NCBI GenBank assembly: GCA_938010615.1
Contig: CALLUY010000002.1
Location: 1 to 63,817 of the forward strand
Length of the DNA stretch: 63,817 nt
Reading direction: 5' to 3'
Source: an uncultured Pirellulaceae bacterium
GTDB taxonomy: Bacteria > Planctomycetota > Planctomycetia > Pirellulales > Pirellulaceae
Shown here: piece by piece, positions 41,660 through 51,414 of the stretch
How positions within the stretch are numbered: position 1 is the stretch's first letter
Layout of the letters: each line of letters begins with the position of its first letter
Notes under the pieces: generated by a model
The model's input: the letters and a program-made list of their open reading frames with translations, nothing else
What the model was told of the DNA's origin: nothing
The model's database searches: none
Translations under genes and position numbers: made by a program

Positions 41660-41928
41660 AGAACTCTGTTGGTTTTACCGAAGATCGATGGGATTTCCCC
41701 CAGCAGTGTTAACCGCGCACCGATCGCCCTGAAAGTTACCTCACAGATAGCGACGAGTAGCGATTTTGCGGTAATTCGCGTGACCCGCGCATTGGGATCA
41801 ATCGGAAGATTCGTGATGTGCCGTTTCGGGATATCCGGCAAGATGTCCCGAAAAAGCAACTTGAATCGGAGCGATTCGATGAAGTCACGAATGACACCAG
41901 TTGGGTAAAGTCACTTTTGCAGTGAACG
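41660..41928. other. Intergenic region downstream of the nrd operon
   Basis: No gene supported. It must hold the promoter of the glycosyltransferase gene. Short inverted sequences (gggatttcccccagc; cgggatatccgg) are visible but not clearly functional. Confidence 0.4.
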
Positions 41929-41960
41929 AAAAAAGCCGCTGTGGAATGAACCACAGCGGC
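41929..41960 (-). terminator. Intrinsic terminator of nrdAB
   Basis: Perfect 10-bp stem GCCGCTGTGG (41935-41944) with CCACAGCGGC (41951-41960), 6-nt loop, followed on the minus strand by six T residues. It lies 30 bp after the nrdB stop. Confidence 0.93.
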
Positions 41961-41989
41961 CGACTTCAATGATGGTGTCCCCAGCTTAA

Positions 41990-43048
41990 TCAGTCCCAAT
42001 CCAGTTTGCCACCAGTTTGGTATTCGGTGACCCGAGTTTCGAAGAAGTTCTTTTCCTTCGCAAGGTCCATCGTTTCGCTCATCCAAGGGAATGGATTTGG
42101 GCTGTTGTACTGAACAGGCAAGCCAATACGCTCCAAGCGACGGTCAGCGATGTACTGAACGTAGTCGCGGAACAGATCGGCGTTGAGGCCCAAGACGCCG
42201 TTAGGAAGGCAGTCTTTAGCGTACTCAATTTCCAGCTCAACCGACTCGCGAATGCGATCAACCATTTGCTGCTGGAACTCAGGAGTCCAAAGCTCAGGGT
42301 TTTCGGATTTGATGCCGTTGATCAAATCGATGCCGAAGTTCAAGTGAATCGACTCATCACGAAGGATGTACTGGAACTGCTCTCCGATACCCTTCATCAG
42401 GTTCCGACGGTGGAACGAAAGAATCATCACGAATCCGGTGTAGAAGAAGATACCTTCCATGATCAGGTAGAAACCGATCAGGTTCTTCAGCAACGCTTGA
42501 GCACCTTCGAACGTTTCGGTCGTGAAGTCCGGATCGAGTACTTCTCGAGTAAGCTCCATTTCGAAAGCGTCCTTGCGAGCGATCGCAGGAACTTCGTTGT
42601 ACATGTTGAAGACTTCGCCTTCGTCGAGGCCGAGGCTTTCAACCACGTATAGGAACGTGTGCGAGTGTACCGCTTCTTCAAACGCCTGACGAAGAAGGTA
42701 CTGACGACATTCTGCGTTGGTGATGTGTTTGAAGATCGCCAGAACCAGATTGTTTCCGACGAGGCTTTCCGCTGTCGAAAAGAAACCGAGGTTCCGCATA
42801 ATCACGTGGCGCTCAGCCGGTGTGAGGACATCGGACTTCCAAATTTCGATGTCCTTGTTCATCGCAACTTCGGTTGGCATCCAGTGATTGGCACAACCGT
42901 TGTCGTAGTGTTCCCACGCCCATTTGTATTTGAGCGGCATTAGTTGGTTTACATCAACTTGGTGACAGTTAATTAAACGCTTTTCGCTTGCGTCGACGCG
43001 TTTTTCCTTCGCCGATTCAGCAGATGTTTCTCGAATGTCCGTAGCCAT
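41990..43048 (-). CDS. nrdB: Ribonucleotide reductase small subunit, class Ic-like (Phe at radical site)
   Basis: R2 subunit of aerobic class I ribonucleotide reductase, 352 residues, which generates the oxidising equivalent passed to NrdA. Metal ligands visible are Glu in [10 protein letters not shown] (first ligand, Asp in classical class Ia), Glu and His in [10 protein letters not shown], and Glu-His in [11 protein letters not shown]. The position of the E. coli radical Tyr122 (ExxHxxxY) is Phe (EAVHSHTF). Phe plus Glu is the signature of class Ic enzymes such as that of Chlamydia, which use a Mn/Fe cofactor. I start at the ATG at 43048, 9 nt after GGAG. It is the second gene of nrdAB. Confidence 0.95.
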   Translation of the reverse strand: MATDIRETSAESAKEKRVDASEKRLINCHQVDVNQLMPLKYKWAWEHYDNGCANHWMPTEVAMNKDIEIWKSDVLTPAERHVIMRNLGFFSTAESLVGNNLVLAIFKHITNAECRQYLLRQAFEEAVHSHTFLYVVESLGLDEGEVFNMYNEVPAIARKDAFEMELTREVLDPDFTTETFEGAQALLKNLIGFYLIMEGIFFYTGFVMILSFHRRNLMKGIGEQFQYILRDESIHLNFGIDLINGIKSENPELWTPEFQQQMVDRIRESVELEIEYAKDCLPNGVLGLNADLFRDYVQYIADRRLERIGLPVQYNSPNPFPWMSETMDLAKEKNFFETRVTEYQTGGKLDWD

Positions 43049-43158
43049 TGATTGCGACTCCATGCAATTTTAGTAATTTGACGAGTAGTATTTTAACCGT
43101 TCGCGAAACTGATTTTCAACCAGCTTCCGAAGGTTAGTTTGGCAAAAGGTCCCGCGAA

Positions 43159-43182
43159 GAACCGCGACCAAAGTCGCGGTTC
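43159..43182 (-). promoter_or_regulatory. Intercistronic hairpin between nrdA and nrdB
   Basis: Perfect 10-bp stem GAACCGCGAC (43159-43168) with GTCGCGGTTC (43173-43182), 4-nt loop. There is no T-run after it on the minus strand, so it is more likely an mRNA-stability or processing element than a full terminator. Confidence 0.55.
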
Positions 43183-43229
43183 AATCACAGGTTTCAGTTG
43201 GTTTACTGACAAGCTTGGCAGTTCTAAAA

Positions 43230-46073
43230 CTACTGACAAGCTTCGCAATCGGGGTCGTCGATGCTGCAAGCCTGAACTTCAGGCTGTCGCTCGACTCCGA
43301 TTTCAGAAGACGCACTTGCGTTCTTCATCCAGCGAGGTTGCACTCCGAATTTGTTGATGTCGACCGTTGATTTCTCAACCTGTGTCGCACCCAACGAACG
43401 AAGATAATAAGTCGTCTTCAGGCCAGCGACCCAAGCGTACTTATACATTTCGTCCAGTCGCTTACCGCTCGGCTGTCCAAGATACAGGTTCAGCGACTGA
43501 CCCATGTCGATCCACTTTTGGCGGCGACTGGCGGCTTTAATCAACCATTTTGGATCAATCTCAAACGCCGTTGCGAAACGACCTTTGATATCTTCAGGAA
43601 GCCCCGGGATTTCACCGACTGAACCATCGTAGTACTTGATCGCTTCAAGCAAATCATCGCACCAGAGATCACGCTCTTTCAATTCGGCAACGAGCTTCCC
43701 GTTGAGCTGAACAAACTCACCAGAAAGATTACTCTTCACGAACAGGTGCTTGTAAGTTGGCTCGATCGATTGAGTCACGCCGACGATCGTGGAGATCGTT
43801 GCCGTCGGAGCAATCGCCATCACGTTGCTGTTGCGAATGCCGTGCTTCTTGATCTGCGTTCGAACAGCATCCCAATCCATCGTGGACGATTTGTCCATGT
43901 CGATCGCCATGCCACGCTCTTCTTCAAGAATCGCAACGGTGTCGATCGGCAACAGGCCGCGATCCCACTTGGAACCTTCGTAAGACGAATACGTGCCACG
44001 CTCTTCTGCCAAACGACTCGAAGCCATCAGAGCAAACCAAGAAATTGCTTCCATGCTGCGATCCGCGAACTCGACGCCCTGATCGCTGGCGTAGCTGATT
44101 CCGCAGGCTGAAAGAGCATCTTGGAAGCCCATCAAGCCAAGGCCAACCGGACGGTGGCGATGGTTCGCGTTCTTGGCTTCTTCGGTTGGGTAGAAGTTAA
44201 TGTCAATCACATTGTCCAACATGCGGACAGCGGTGTTGATCGTTTCTTCCAACTTTTCCAGATCAAGCTCACCATCAGTGATGTGGTTGAGCATGTTGAT
44301 CGAACCAAGATTGCAAACCGCAGTCTCGTCCGCAGACGTGTTGAGCAAGATTTCGGTGCACAGGTTACTGCTATGAACAACGCCGCAGTGATCCTGAGGC
44401 GAACGGATGTTCGACGGATCTTTGAACGTAATCCACGGGTGACCTGTTTCGAAAACGCGAGTCAGCATTTTTCGCCAGAGATCCTGAGCTGGAATTTGCC
44501 GCGAAAGACGGATCTTCCCATCAGCTGCTTGTTGCTCGTAGTGCGTGTAACGCTCTTCGAACGCTTTACCGTAAAGGTCGTGCAAGTCAGGAACTTCATC
44601 CGGACTGAAAAGCGTCCAGTTTGCACCTTCGTGAACGCGACGCATGAACAAGTCAGGAATCCAGTTCGCGGTGTGCATGTCGTGAGTACGACGACGCTCG
44701 TCACCGGTGTTCTTGCGAAGGTCGAGAAACTCTTCGACGTCCAGATGCCAGCTCTCAAGGTACGAACAAACTGCACCTTTCCGTTTGCCGCCTTGATTGA
44801 CAGCTACCGCTGTGTCACTGACGACTTTCAAGAACGGAATGACGCCTTGGCTCTGACCGTTGGTTCCCTTGATGTGCGAGTTCGTCGCGCGAATGTTGGT
44901 CCAATCATTTCCAAGACCGCCAGCCCATTTAGAAAGACGAGCATTGTCGCCAATCTGCTTGAAGATGCTGTCGAGGTCATCCGAAACGGTGCTGAGGTAA
45001 CATGAGCTCAGCTGAGGATGCAAAGTTCCGGCGTTGAACAGCGTTGGAGTCGCTGAAGTGAACCGGAAGTTCGAAAGGATGTTGTAGAACTCGATCGCAC
45101 GATCGTTTTTGTTCTCTTCGTTGATCGCCAAACCCATCGCGACACGCATCCAGAAATACTGGGGTGACTCGAAGCGACGACCATCAATGTGAAGAAGGTA
45201 TCGGTCGTAAATTGTTTGCAGACCAAGGTATGGAAAAAGTGCATCACGCTCAGGAGCGATGACTGACGCCAGTCTTTCCAAGTCGAAATCACCAAGTACT
45301 GGCGAAAGTCGTTCGGCTGCGATGCCTTCTGCGACGTAGCCACTGAACTGTTCACGATAACGCTGGGCAACATCCTGTATGGCGCTCGACTTACCGAGCG
45401 ACTCACGATAGATGATGTTGAGAACAAGACGACTGGCGACGGTGTCGTAGTCGGGATCGTTCTCGATGCGAGCACGAGCTGCCAAAACCATGCAGCGAGC
45501 GATCTCTTTGGGTGTGATTCCATTGAAGAACTGCTTTTGCACTTCGAGAAACAGCTCTTCGGCCGAACAGGTTTCCTCAAGTCCTTCGCAAGCTGCCGCA
45601 ATCTGGGCACGCAGGCGAGGGAAGTCGAGGTTTTCCAGTGTGCCGTCGCGATTGACCATCATCGATGGAAACGCTTCTTCGCTTTCCATTCTCTCTTCGG
45701 CACGCAGCTGTCGAATCTTGTTGTGCTCAGCACGGTACAGGATGTAACGTCGAGCAACTGAGAAATGCTGGTTACGCATTAGCTCGGCTTCGACGACATC
45801 TTGAATTTTCTCGACGCTGATACCTTCGTTCGTCAACGAAAATGGCTTCGCAGTTTCAATGACGTTACGAGTGATCTCGCGAATCTTATCTAGTTGATCC
45901 TGTGACAGATCTGTGACGCTCTTTAGATTGAGGTCGGCGCAAAACGCCTTCTCCAACGCTTGAGTAATCAAACGCTCATCAAACGAAACTTGTCGTCCAT
46001 CACGCTTTGTGACGTTCATAACTACAACTGCATTGGCTGCAGTTCCGCTTTGAGGGTTGAGTGTGTCAGACAT
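43230..46073 (-). CDS. nrdA: Ribonucleotide reductase large subunit, class I
   Basis: R1 subunit, 947 residues. It reduces ribonucleoside diphosphates using thiyl-radical chemistry. An ATP-cone lies near residues 17-105 ([20 protein letters not shown]), giving overall activity control by ATP/dATP. The barrel contains [11 protein letters not shown] and [12 protein letters not shown] with active-site cysteines. The tail ends PDCEACQ, the C-terminal cysteine pair that relays electrons from thioredoxin. I use the ATG at 46073, next to AAAGGA; the frame extends to 46175 without conserved sequence. Just after the stop the frame reads Phe-TAG-Asn-Cys-Gln-Ala-Cys-Gln-TAA, a second copy of the tail. 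First gene of the operon; NrdR boxes lie about 400 bp upstream. Confidence 0.97.
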   Translation of the reverse strand: MSDTLNPQSGTAANAVVVMNVTKRDGRQVSFDERLITQALEKAFCADLNLKSVTDLSQDQLDKIREITRNVIETAKPFSLTNEGISVEKIQDVVEAELMRNQHFSVARRYILYRAEHNKIRQLRAEERMESEEAFPSMMVNRDGTLENLDFPRLRAQIAAACEGLEETCSAEELFLEVQKQFFNGITPKEIARCMVLAARARIENDPDYDTVASRLVLNIIYRESLGKSSAIQDVAQRYREQFSGYVAEGIAAERLSPVLGDFDLERLASVIAPERDALFPYLGLQTIYDRYLLHIDGRRFESPQYFWMRVAMGLAINEENKNDRAIEFYNILSNFRFTSATPTLFNAGTLHPQLSSCYLSTVSDDLDSIFKQIGDNARLSKWAGGLGNDWTNIRATNSHIKGTNGQSQGVIPFLKVVSDTAVAVNQGGKRKGAVCSYLESWHLDVEEFLDLRKNTGDERRRTHDMHTANWIPDLFMRRVHEGANWTLFSPDEVPDLHDLYGKAFEERYTHYEQQAADGKIRLSRQIPAQDLWRKMLTRVFETGHPWITFKDPSNIRSPQDHCGVVHSSNLCTEILLNTSADETAVCNLGSINMLNHITDGELDLEKLEETINTAVRMLDNVIDINFYPTEEAKNANHRHRPVGLGLMGFQDALSACGISYASDQGVEFADRSMEAISWFALMASSRLAEERGTYSSYEGSKWDRGLLPIDTVAILEEERGMAIDMDKSSTMDWDAVRTQIKKHGIRNSNVMAIAPTATISTIVGVTQSIEPTYKHLFVKSNLSGEFVQLNGKLVAELKERDLWCDDLLEAIKYYDGSVGEIPGLPEDIKGRFATAFEIDPKWLIKAASRRQKWIDMGQSLNLYLGQPSGKRLDEMYKYAWVAGLKTTYYLRSLGATQVEKSTVDINKFGVQPRWMKNASASSEIGVERQPEVQACSIDDPDCEACQ

Positions 46074-46471
46074 TCCTTTGAACTCCCTTAGAATTGTTCG
46101 TTTGACGGATGAGTCAAACAGTCCATGACAAGCATCAACATCAAGCAGGGAGGTGCATCCGTCAGACCCGTACAAAACGGCGGGTTAAGGAGTCGCATCC
46201 TTGCTTAAGTTGGGCTGTCCCAATTACGTTTGAACAATGTCCGTGTTTGCTTTGACACGTTTGGTCCAATCTCCGAACGAATTCGAAAAAATCCCCGCCA
46301 AGCGGTATAAGCAAACGTTATTGTTCCAGTCGTGGTCGATGCGAAGAGGCGTGCACCACATGTTGTGTGCTTCCTCTTGGGGTCGACGAATCAAAATCAA
46401 AGAAAACTTTGAAGATGACTGCGAAAATCCGTGTTCATGTTGTCAATTCTTAACTTCTCGCCACGTCACGG

Positions 46472-46487
46472 CCCCAATATATAGTTG
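46472..46487. promoter_or_regulatory. NrdR box 1 (distal half of pair)
   Basis: CCCCAATATATAGTTG resembles the NrdR consensus acaCwATATATwGtgt, the core being CAATATATAG. Its start is 31 bp from the start of box 2, the helical-turn spacing seen for NrdR pairs. It covers the -10 box. Confidence 0.75.
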
Positions 46488-46503
46488 TTGGGTTTGGTGT
46501 CAA
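46476..46503 (-). promoter_or_regulatory. Promoter of nrdAB
   Basis: On the minus strand, TTGACA (46503-46498) and TATATT (46481-46476) are separated by 16 bp, a near-consensus sigma-70 promoter. Transcription would begin near 46469. Both elements overlap NrdR boxes, so NrdR binding should block RNA polymerase. Confidence 0.75.
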
Positions 46504-46518
46504 CACAAAATGTTGTGC
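46503..46518. promoter_or_regulatory. NrdR box 2 (proximal to -35)
   Basis: ACACAAAATGTTGTGC matches 13 of 16 positions of the NrdR consensus, with the dyad ACACAA/TTGTG. It touches the -35 box. Confidence 0.75.
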
Positions 46519-46766
46519 TTTGCACTTCTGAATGCGAGCGCACTTTTGAAGTGGAAATTCTCGGGCTTCCGCTGTATGGACACTCTTGCGAGCGCCCTAA
46601 ATGCAAAGAAGTGATAGCAATTAAATTCAACATCCAGGTTCTTTTTGTTTCCTTGAATGCAAACCGAATTTCTTAATGAGTGGTTTCTGATGAGATCCCG
46701 GTGAGACAGTGACCTGCGGCGACACATCGCTTGATTGCATTCGTCGATCTCTGCGATAATGACGGC

Positions 46767-47546
46767 ATGGCAAAGCGCACAAAAGCACAATCGAAGCTTC
46801 TACGATCAATTGAAGGCCAAGACTTCGCGCCCGCGAGACGCAACGCGATGCAGCGAGAAATTTACGAACACATGTTGCTGAATTCATCCAACGTGAATTC
46901 TGGGAATTTTGATGTCATTTCGGCAGCGGATTTGGGGACGCTTTTTCAGGTCACCGATGAGCTATTCTTTGGCGGGGTGATTACTCGATTTGTCGAGGCC
47001 AACTTCAATAAGCCACTCACCTTTCGGCTTTCAACTCGCATGACGACCGCGGGTGGCACGACGACGATGACCAGTCCCGGGCCACGTCGTGACACCGAAT
47101 TTGAGATCGCCATCGCAACAACACCACTGTTTGGGACTTTCCAGATTGAATCGCAAGCCAAAGTCGGAGGAGTTGTTTGCCACACCAGATTGGAGGCTCT
47201 CCAGCGAATTATGGAACACGAGGTGATTCACCTGGTTGAACTTCTGGCGACGGATGATTCGAACTGTCAGGCAAAACGATTCCGCAATTGGGTTGGCAGC
47301 TATTTTGGTCATCGAGAATCCAATCACCAGCTTCTAACACCTAGGGACATTGCTCGAAAACAGATGGGGATTCGGTGTGGAGACGCGGTGACGTTCCGTA
47401 TCAAGGGCGATCGATATCTCGGCACTGTTAACCGGATCACCAAGCGAGCCACCGTTCTGGTGAAAGATCCTGCGGGTACTCCATACACTGACGGCGAACG
47501 ATATGCCAAATTTTACGTGCCTCTAAAGATGTTGAAGCGTGCGTAA
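46767..47546 (+). CDS. SprT-like zinc-metalloprotease-domain protein
   Basis: A 259-residue cytoplasmic protein with HEVIHLVEL (HExxH) near residue 153, the zinc-binding helix of SprT/Spartan-like proteases. Upstream parts (LFQVTDELFFGGVITRF; FRLSTRMTTAGGTTTM) match the SprT pattern of a short N-terminal subdomain and a beta strand before the HExxH helix. A C-terminal small barrel (VTFRIKGDRYLGTVNRITKR) may bind nucleic acid. Related proteins cut DNA-protein crosslinks, but that role is inferred here. I start at the ATG at 46767 (MAKRTKAQSK). It is divergent from the nrd operon. Confidence 0.8.
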   Translation: MAKRTKAQSKLLRSIEGQDFAPARRNAMQREIYEHMLLNSSNVNSGNFDVISAADLGTLFQVTDELFFGGVITRFVEANFNKPLTFRLSTRMTTAGGTTTMTSPGPRRDTEFEIAIATTPLFGTFQIESQAKVGGVVCHTRLEALQRIMEHEVIHLVELLATDDSNCQAKRFRNWVGSYFGHRESNHQLLTPRDIARKQMGIRCGDAVTFRIKGDRYLGTVNRITKRATVLVKDPAGTPYTDGERYAKFYVPLKMLKRA

Positions 47547-47683
47547 GTCTCGATATCGGAAGTTGTGCTAGATTCCCGTTCAAGTAAGAACGAAGAACGG
47601 GATTTCTCCCTCAAATTGAGCATGGAAAGTCGTGGTGGGCGATGCGACAATGATGGCGACCCACTGCCATATCTCACTGCATC

Positions 47684-48715
47684 ATGCTTGACCGTGCTAC
47701 AGAGTTCGCCTGTTTTACCCCTTCTTCGAAAACTCGAAGAGAGCTAGTGATGCGCTGGGGTGACTTTTCGCTGGCTTGGTCGATCGCTGTGCAGGACGGA
47801 CTGGAATACTTTGGCGACGAATCGGGATTAATTGCCTTCGCCCGCAAATGGGGCTACGTGTATGTGCTCGGCGATCCGTTGTGTTCACCCAGAATTCGTG
47901 ATCGTTTAATCGAACATTTTCTCGACAAGTTTCCAAACGCTGGTTTCTATCAAGTCGGTGCTGCAACCGCGTTACTTTTGGAATCACGTGGCTTTTACAT
48001 CAACGAGATGGGCGTCGACACGAGAATCGATCTTGGCTCCTATGACTTCACGGGTAAACAAAAAGAACATTTCCGCCACGCTTCCAATTGGTTGGCCAAA
48101 AGAAATTATGAGGTGGTCGAAGAGAAGGATGAGTCAGTAGCTCGAGATTCTGCTGTCGAAATTTCTAAACAATGGCGCCAAACTCGTATCATTCGTTCCC
48201 GAGAAGTTGCTTTCCTGAATCGCCCCTTGCAGCCAAACGAGTGGGCAGTCGATTCCGAATCAACAGCGCCCGTGCGTCGCTTTTTCTTGCATGACGCTGA
48301 GGGAAAAAAGGTTGCGTTCGTCTTTTTTGATCCGATCATGGACAAAGGGGAGACCAAAGGCTACGTGACGTCGTTCAAACGGCGATCGGACTCGGCGCCT
48401 TCAGTTGCAGAGGTTGGCATCACTCGTTTCGCGATCGAGGCGTTTCGACTTGAAGGGCTAACGCACCTCTATTTGGGCTTGTCTCCGCTCGCCGAAATAG
48501 AGAACGCCGACTGCCGCAAGAACTGGTTTCTCCATCACAGCTTTCGCTATCTGTTCCGATCCAAGTTATTCAATCGCTATTGCTACAACTTGGCGGGCCA
48601 CGCTCAGTTCAAGAGGCGATTCAGAGGCGTCAGTGAAAAGGTGTATTTTGCGTCGCCGAAACTCGTCAACGATGTGCGGTTGATTGGCTTGTTGCGGCTG
48701 TGTCGTGCGATCTGA
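47684..48715 (+). CDS. DUF2156 family protein, aminoacyl-PG synthase C-terminal-like
   Basis: A 343-residue protein. WGYVYVLGDPLCSPRIRDRLIEH, FYQVGAATALLLESRGFY and INEMGVDTRIDLGSYDFTGK match the soluble acyltransferase domain (DUF2156) of phosphatidylglycerol lysyltransferase, a tandem GNAT-like fold. The membrane flippase part of MprF is absent. It may transfer an aminoacyl or acyl group to a lipid or peptide; the substrate is unknown. The start is the ATG at 47684; a later ATG at 47750 is possible. Confidence 0.8.
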   Translation: MLDRATEFACFTPSSKTRRELVMRWGDFSLAWSIAVQDGLEYFGDESGLIAFARKWGYVYVLGDPLCSPRIRDRLIEHFLDKFPNAGFYQVGAATALLLESRGFYINEMGVDTRIDLGSYDFTGKQKEHFRHASNWLAKRNYEVVEEKDESVARDSAVEISKQWRQTRIIRSREVAFLNRPLQPNEWAVDSESTAPVRRFFLHDAEGKKVAFVFFDPIMDKGETKGYVTSFKRRSDSAPSVAEVGITRFAIEAFRLEGLTHLYLGLSPLAEIENADCRKNWFLHHSFRYLFRSKLFNRYCYNLAGHAQFKRRFRGVSEKVYFASPKLVNDVRLIGLLRLCRAI

Positions 48716-48921
48716 GTGCTGAGCCGTAAGCATGTGTCCGCAAGAGAGTTGCTCGTCCCAAGAGTTGTCTTGTTCTCCTCCGCGGTGGGCGGCATTGGTT
48801 GTGGTTGGTGATCGGCCCGATTTCAGCGATTAGTCTGAAACGACCTTTGAGATCGCGAGGCGTGAACCGCCAACCGCACGCACAAACCTTGTTTCCCGCC
48901 GCGTTCGTTTCGCTAGCGCAC

Positions 48922-48954
48922 AAAAAAAGCTGCCTCAAGAAAGAGAGGCAGCTT
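48922..48954 (-). terminator. Intrinsic terminator of the Cys-rich protein gene
   Basis: AAGCTGCCTC (48927-48936) pairs with GAGGCAGCTT (48945-48954). On the minus strand seven T residues follow, overlapping the stem foot. It lies 34 bp after the stop of the gene ending at 48988. Confidence 0.9.
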
Positions 48955-48987
48955 AAGTTTGTAACTAACTTGATGTCGACTGGTCGA

Positions 48988-50307
48988 CTAGTTTGGTGAG
49001 CTTGGGCTCGCATCGTCATCAGAAGCGATCGCGACTACAGCTCCGGCGATTCCACCGAGAAGAGCAAGACGACGAAGTCCGCTAGAACCACCAGCGAACA
49101 AGCGTCCGCCACCAAGTCCTCGTCCGCCACCGCTACATGCATTGCAGCTGCTGAATCCGCTGAAGTCCCCAGTAGCACCACATGATGCACCGCAAGCTCC
49201 GCCGCAGCTAACTGCGTCTGAAGCGTACTCAATTGGAGCGCCCGCGTCGTAACCGTTGTCGTAGACAACTTCAGAGCCGGCGTAGTCAGCTTGCTGACCA
49301 ACGAAGCCAGCATCGTTTGAGCATGTTGTGCACACGTCCAAAGAAGAAGCAGTGTCGTAAGGGATATCAGCACTAACAATATCCTGGAAAGGAAGGGCTG
49401 CAGCGGCTGCTGCTGGCTGAACCGCGACAGGCTCTGGCGCTACGAACGAAGTTGGCTCGATTGCGACAGGGATCTCATCTGAATCGATTACTGACTCAGC
49501 TGTGATTTGACCTTCTTCATCAACTGCTTGGAAGCTAACAGCTGCGATACCTGTTGGGCCAGCAGCAACGAAATCGTATACGCCCGGCTCAAGGTTAGCG
49601 ACTGAGAATGCTCCGTTTACGTCAGCTTGAACTTGAGCAACTTGCTTGTCGTTCTGGATGATGTGAACGTTAGTTCCTTCAACTGCAGCGATTTCGCCGA
49701 ACAGTGGAACGATGCTTCCAACCAAATTGCCGTCTTGAAGCTGGATGCGGTTTGCACCAACGAGCTCATCAGTGATGTTTGATGAACCTTCAAGGATCTC
49801 AGATGCGATTTGCTGAGGAAGGTTGTTTTCGAGAATTTCTTTTACAACAGAAAAGCGAGGAGAAACCGCCGCTGCTTCCATTGCGTTGACTTGTGAGTTG
49901 CCATTGTGAGCAACAACGTTGACACCGTAAGCAGCGAAACCGCCCTCACCAGTAGCAACGAAAGAGTAAGCACCTTCAGCAACGTTATCGATGCGGAATG
50001 TGCCTGTTGAGTCAGTCACAGTTTCTTGTGCGATTTCGCCATTGCGTACGAAGTAAACTTTCAAGTCTGCGAGGCCTTTGCCATCAGCATTCTTGAGAGT
50101 CGTGATGCGACCTTCGATTCCACCACTGCGATTAAGTGCAATGTTGTGAACGCGGTCTGCAGAGATCCGTGACGACGTGATTGCCTCAGGCGCCGAAATT
50201 GGAGAAGTGGATGAAATCCACTGGTGAGCCGAAGCTGCTGCTGTTGCTACGAAAGGGAGAGCAACAAGCATCAGTCCAAGCTGAAATTTGTTCCGTTTTT
50301 TAATCAT
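48988..50307 (-). CDS. Exported protein with two carboxypeptidase-regulatory-like domains and Cys-rich tail
   Basis: A 439-residue exported protein. The signal peptide ends near SAH-QW (residue 28). Two beta-sandwich repeats are visible: GIEGRITTLKNADGKGLADL to GAYSFVATGEGGF (about 63-130) and NLVGSIVPLFGEIAAVEG to GVYDFVAAGPTGI (about 195-260). An Ala/Pro linker follows. The tail holds cysteine clusters (CTTC, CGGACGASCG, CNAC), a Gly-rich stretch, a hydrophobic segment and an acidic end. The clusters suggest disulfide cross-linking or metal binding at the cell surface. Its own strong terminator and codon bias suggest high expression (inference). Confidence 0.8.
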   Translation of the reverse strand: MIKKRNKFQLGLMLVALPFVATAAASAHQWISSTSPISAPEAITSSRISADRVHNIALNRSGGIEGRITTLKNADGKGLADLKVYFVRNGEIAQETVTDSTGTFRIDNVAEGAYSFVATGEGGFAAYGVNVVAHNGNSQVNAMEAAAVSPRFSVVKEILENNLPQQIASEILEGSSNITDELVGANRIQLQDGNLVGSIVPLFGEIAAVEGTNVHIIQNDKQVAQVQADVNGAFSVANLEPGVYDFVAAGPTGIAAVSFQAVDEEGQITAESVIDSDEIPVAIEPTSFVAPEPVAVQPAAAAAALPFQDIVSADIPYDTASSLDVCTTCSNDAGFVGQQADYAGSEVVYDNGYDAGAPIEYASDAVSCGGACGASCGATGDFSGFSSCNACSGGGRGLGGGRLFAGGSSGLRRLALLGGIAGAVVAIASDDDASPSSPN

Positions 50308-50508
50308 TGATACACCAAAAACTCAAGTTGCATTACAAATCTGTTAACAACGCGCCCAGGAGAGGACCCGTCGAATTAGTCCCCATTTATAGCTGTCAAT
50401 TACTTCTGGGTCAAGAAAATTGACAAGGTGGATAAGGCAAAAAGGGAAATATTCCTTTGACAAGCTATTTGAGGGAGGAACCCCAACGACCGCAATAAAC
50501 GGAACACC

Positions 50509-51396
50509 TTAAGAGTCCGGTGTATTGCGGGATGAAATCACCCCTAATTCCGGGCTACTGGCCGATCCGTAGGTGGATTTGCCCATTCGTCCGGCTTCAA
50601 AAGCCAATTTTCCAGCAACAACTGCCAGCCTCATCGCGCTCGACATTTTTATCGGTTTTTCAGCATGAGCGACTGCACTGTTTAGTAATACGGCGTCAAA
50701 ACCCAATTGCATTGCGATAGCCGCATCACTTGCCGTACCCACACCAGCATCAAGAATCACGGGGTAGTCGGGATCTTCCCGCTTCAATTCCCCGAGAATA
50801 ATGCGTTGGTTGTTCATGTTGGAGATCCCCAGGCCGGATCCTATCGGGCTTCCGGCGGGCATTACGCTAGCGGCTCCGGCATCTTTCAAGCGTCTAGCGA
50901 CCACTGGATCGTCGTTCGAATAGCACAGGACTTCGAATCCATCCTTAACCAATAACTCCGTTGCTTTCAAAAGCTCAAACGGATCTGGCAGCAAAGTTCG
51001 GCTGTTGCCCAGAACCTCAAGTTTGACCCAATTCTGGCCCGGGTTGTCTAGCCCTTCTAAGATCGCCCGACCCATCCGAGCGCATCTCACTGCGGTGACT
51101 GCGTCGTAGCATCCGGCCGTATTGGGAAGCAGCGTCAATCGATCGTGATCGAGAAAGTCCAAGATATTCCGGGCCGAGCTATCGTTCAATTTCTCGCGAC
51201 GCACAGCCAATGTCACGCAGTCACACCCCGACGCGTCAATCGAATCTCGCATCGTCTCAAACGAGTCGTACTTTCCCGAGCCAAGAATGAGCCGGCTGTT
51301 AAGCGTATGTGATCCGATCTGCAGCGGAGCAACTTTCGGGATCGCGTCAGCTGATTCAGAATTTGGATTCGATTCAATTGGAGTATCAATAGACAT
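50509..51396 (-). CDS. thiG: Thiazole synthase ThiG
   Basis: A 295-residue enzyme that makes the thiazole phosphate of thiamine from deoxyxylulose phosphate, dehydroglycine and ThiS thiocarboxylate. Seen: [16 protein letters not shown] near residue 39, [50 protein letters not shown] and [19 protein letters not shown] with the phosphate-binding end [14 protein letters not shown]. The first 30 residues are an extension. Last gene of lipA-thiS-thiG; the gap to thiS is 18 bp. Confidence 0.97.
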   Translation of the reverse strand: MSIDTPIESNPNSESADAIPKVAPLQIGSHTLNSRLILGSGKYDSFETMRDSIDASGCDCVTLAVRREKLNDSSARNILDFLDHDRLTLLPNTAGCYDAVTAVRCARMGRAILEGLDNPGQNWVKLEVLGNSRTLLPDPFELLKATELLVKDGFEVLCYSNDDPVVARRLKDAGAASVMPAGSPIGSGLGISNMNNQRIILGELKREDPDYPVILDAGVGTASDAAIAMQLGFDAVLLNSAVAHAEKPIKMSSAMRLAVVAGKLAFEAGRMGKSTYGSASSPELGVISSRNTPDS

Positions 51397-51414
51397 AAGT
51401 CTTCTTCAGTTTGG

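Larger units (their letters stand above)
46074..46766. other. Regulatory region between nrdA and the divergent SprT-like gene
   Basis: Holds the nrd promoter and NrdR boxes (46472-46518), leaving a leader of about 395 nt before nrdA. The leader has a 9-bp inverted repeat TGACGGATG/CATCCGTCA (46103-46111, 46156-46164) but no motif of a riboswitch I know. No gene is supported. Confidence 0.6.

Noticed and set aside
46074-46470. Cobalamin riboswitch in the long nrdA leader
   Set aside because: No B12-box-like sequence (GCCACTG) is visible; only a 9-bp inverted repeat is present.
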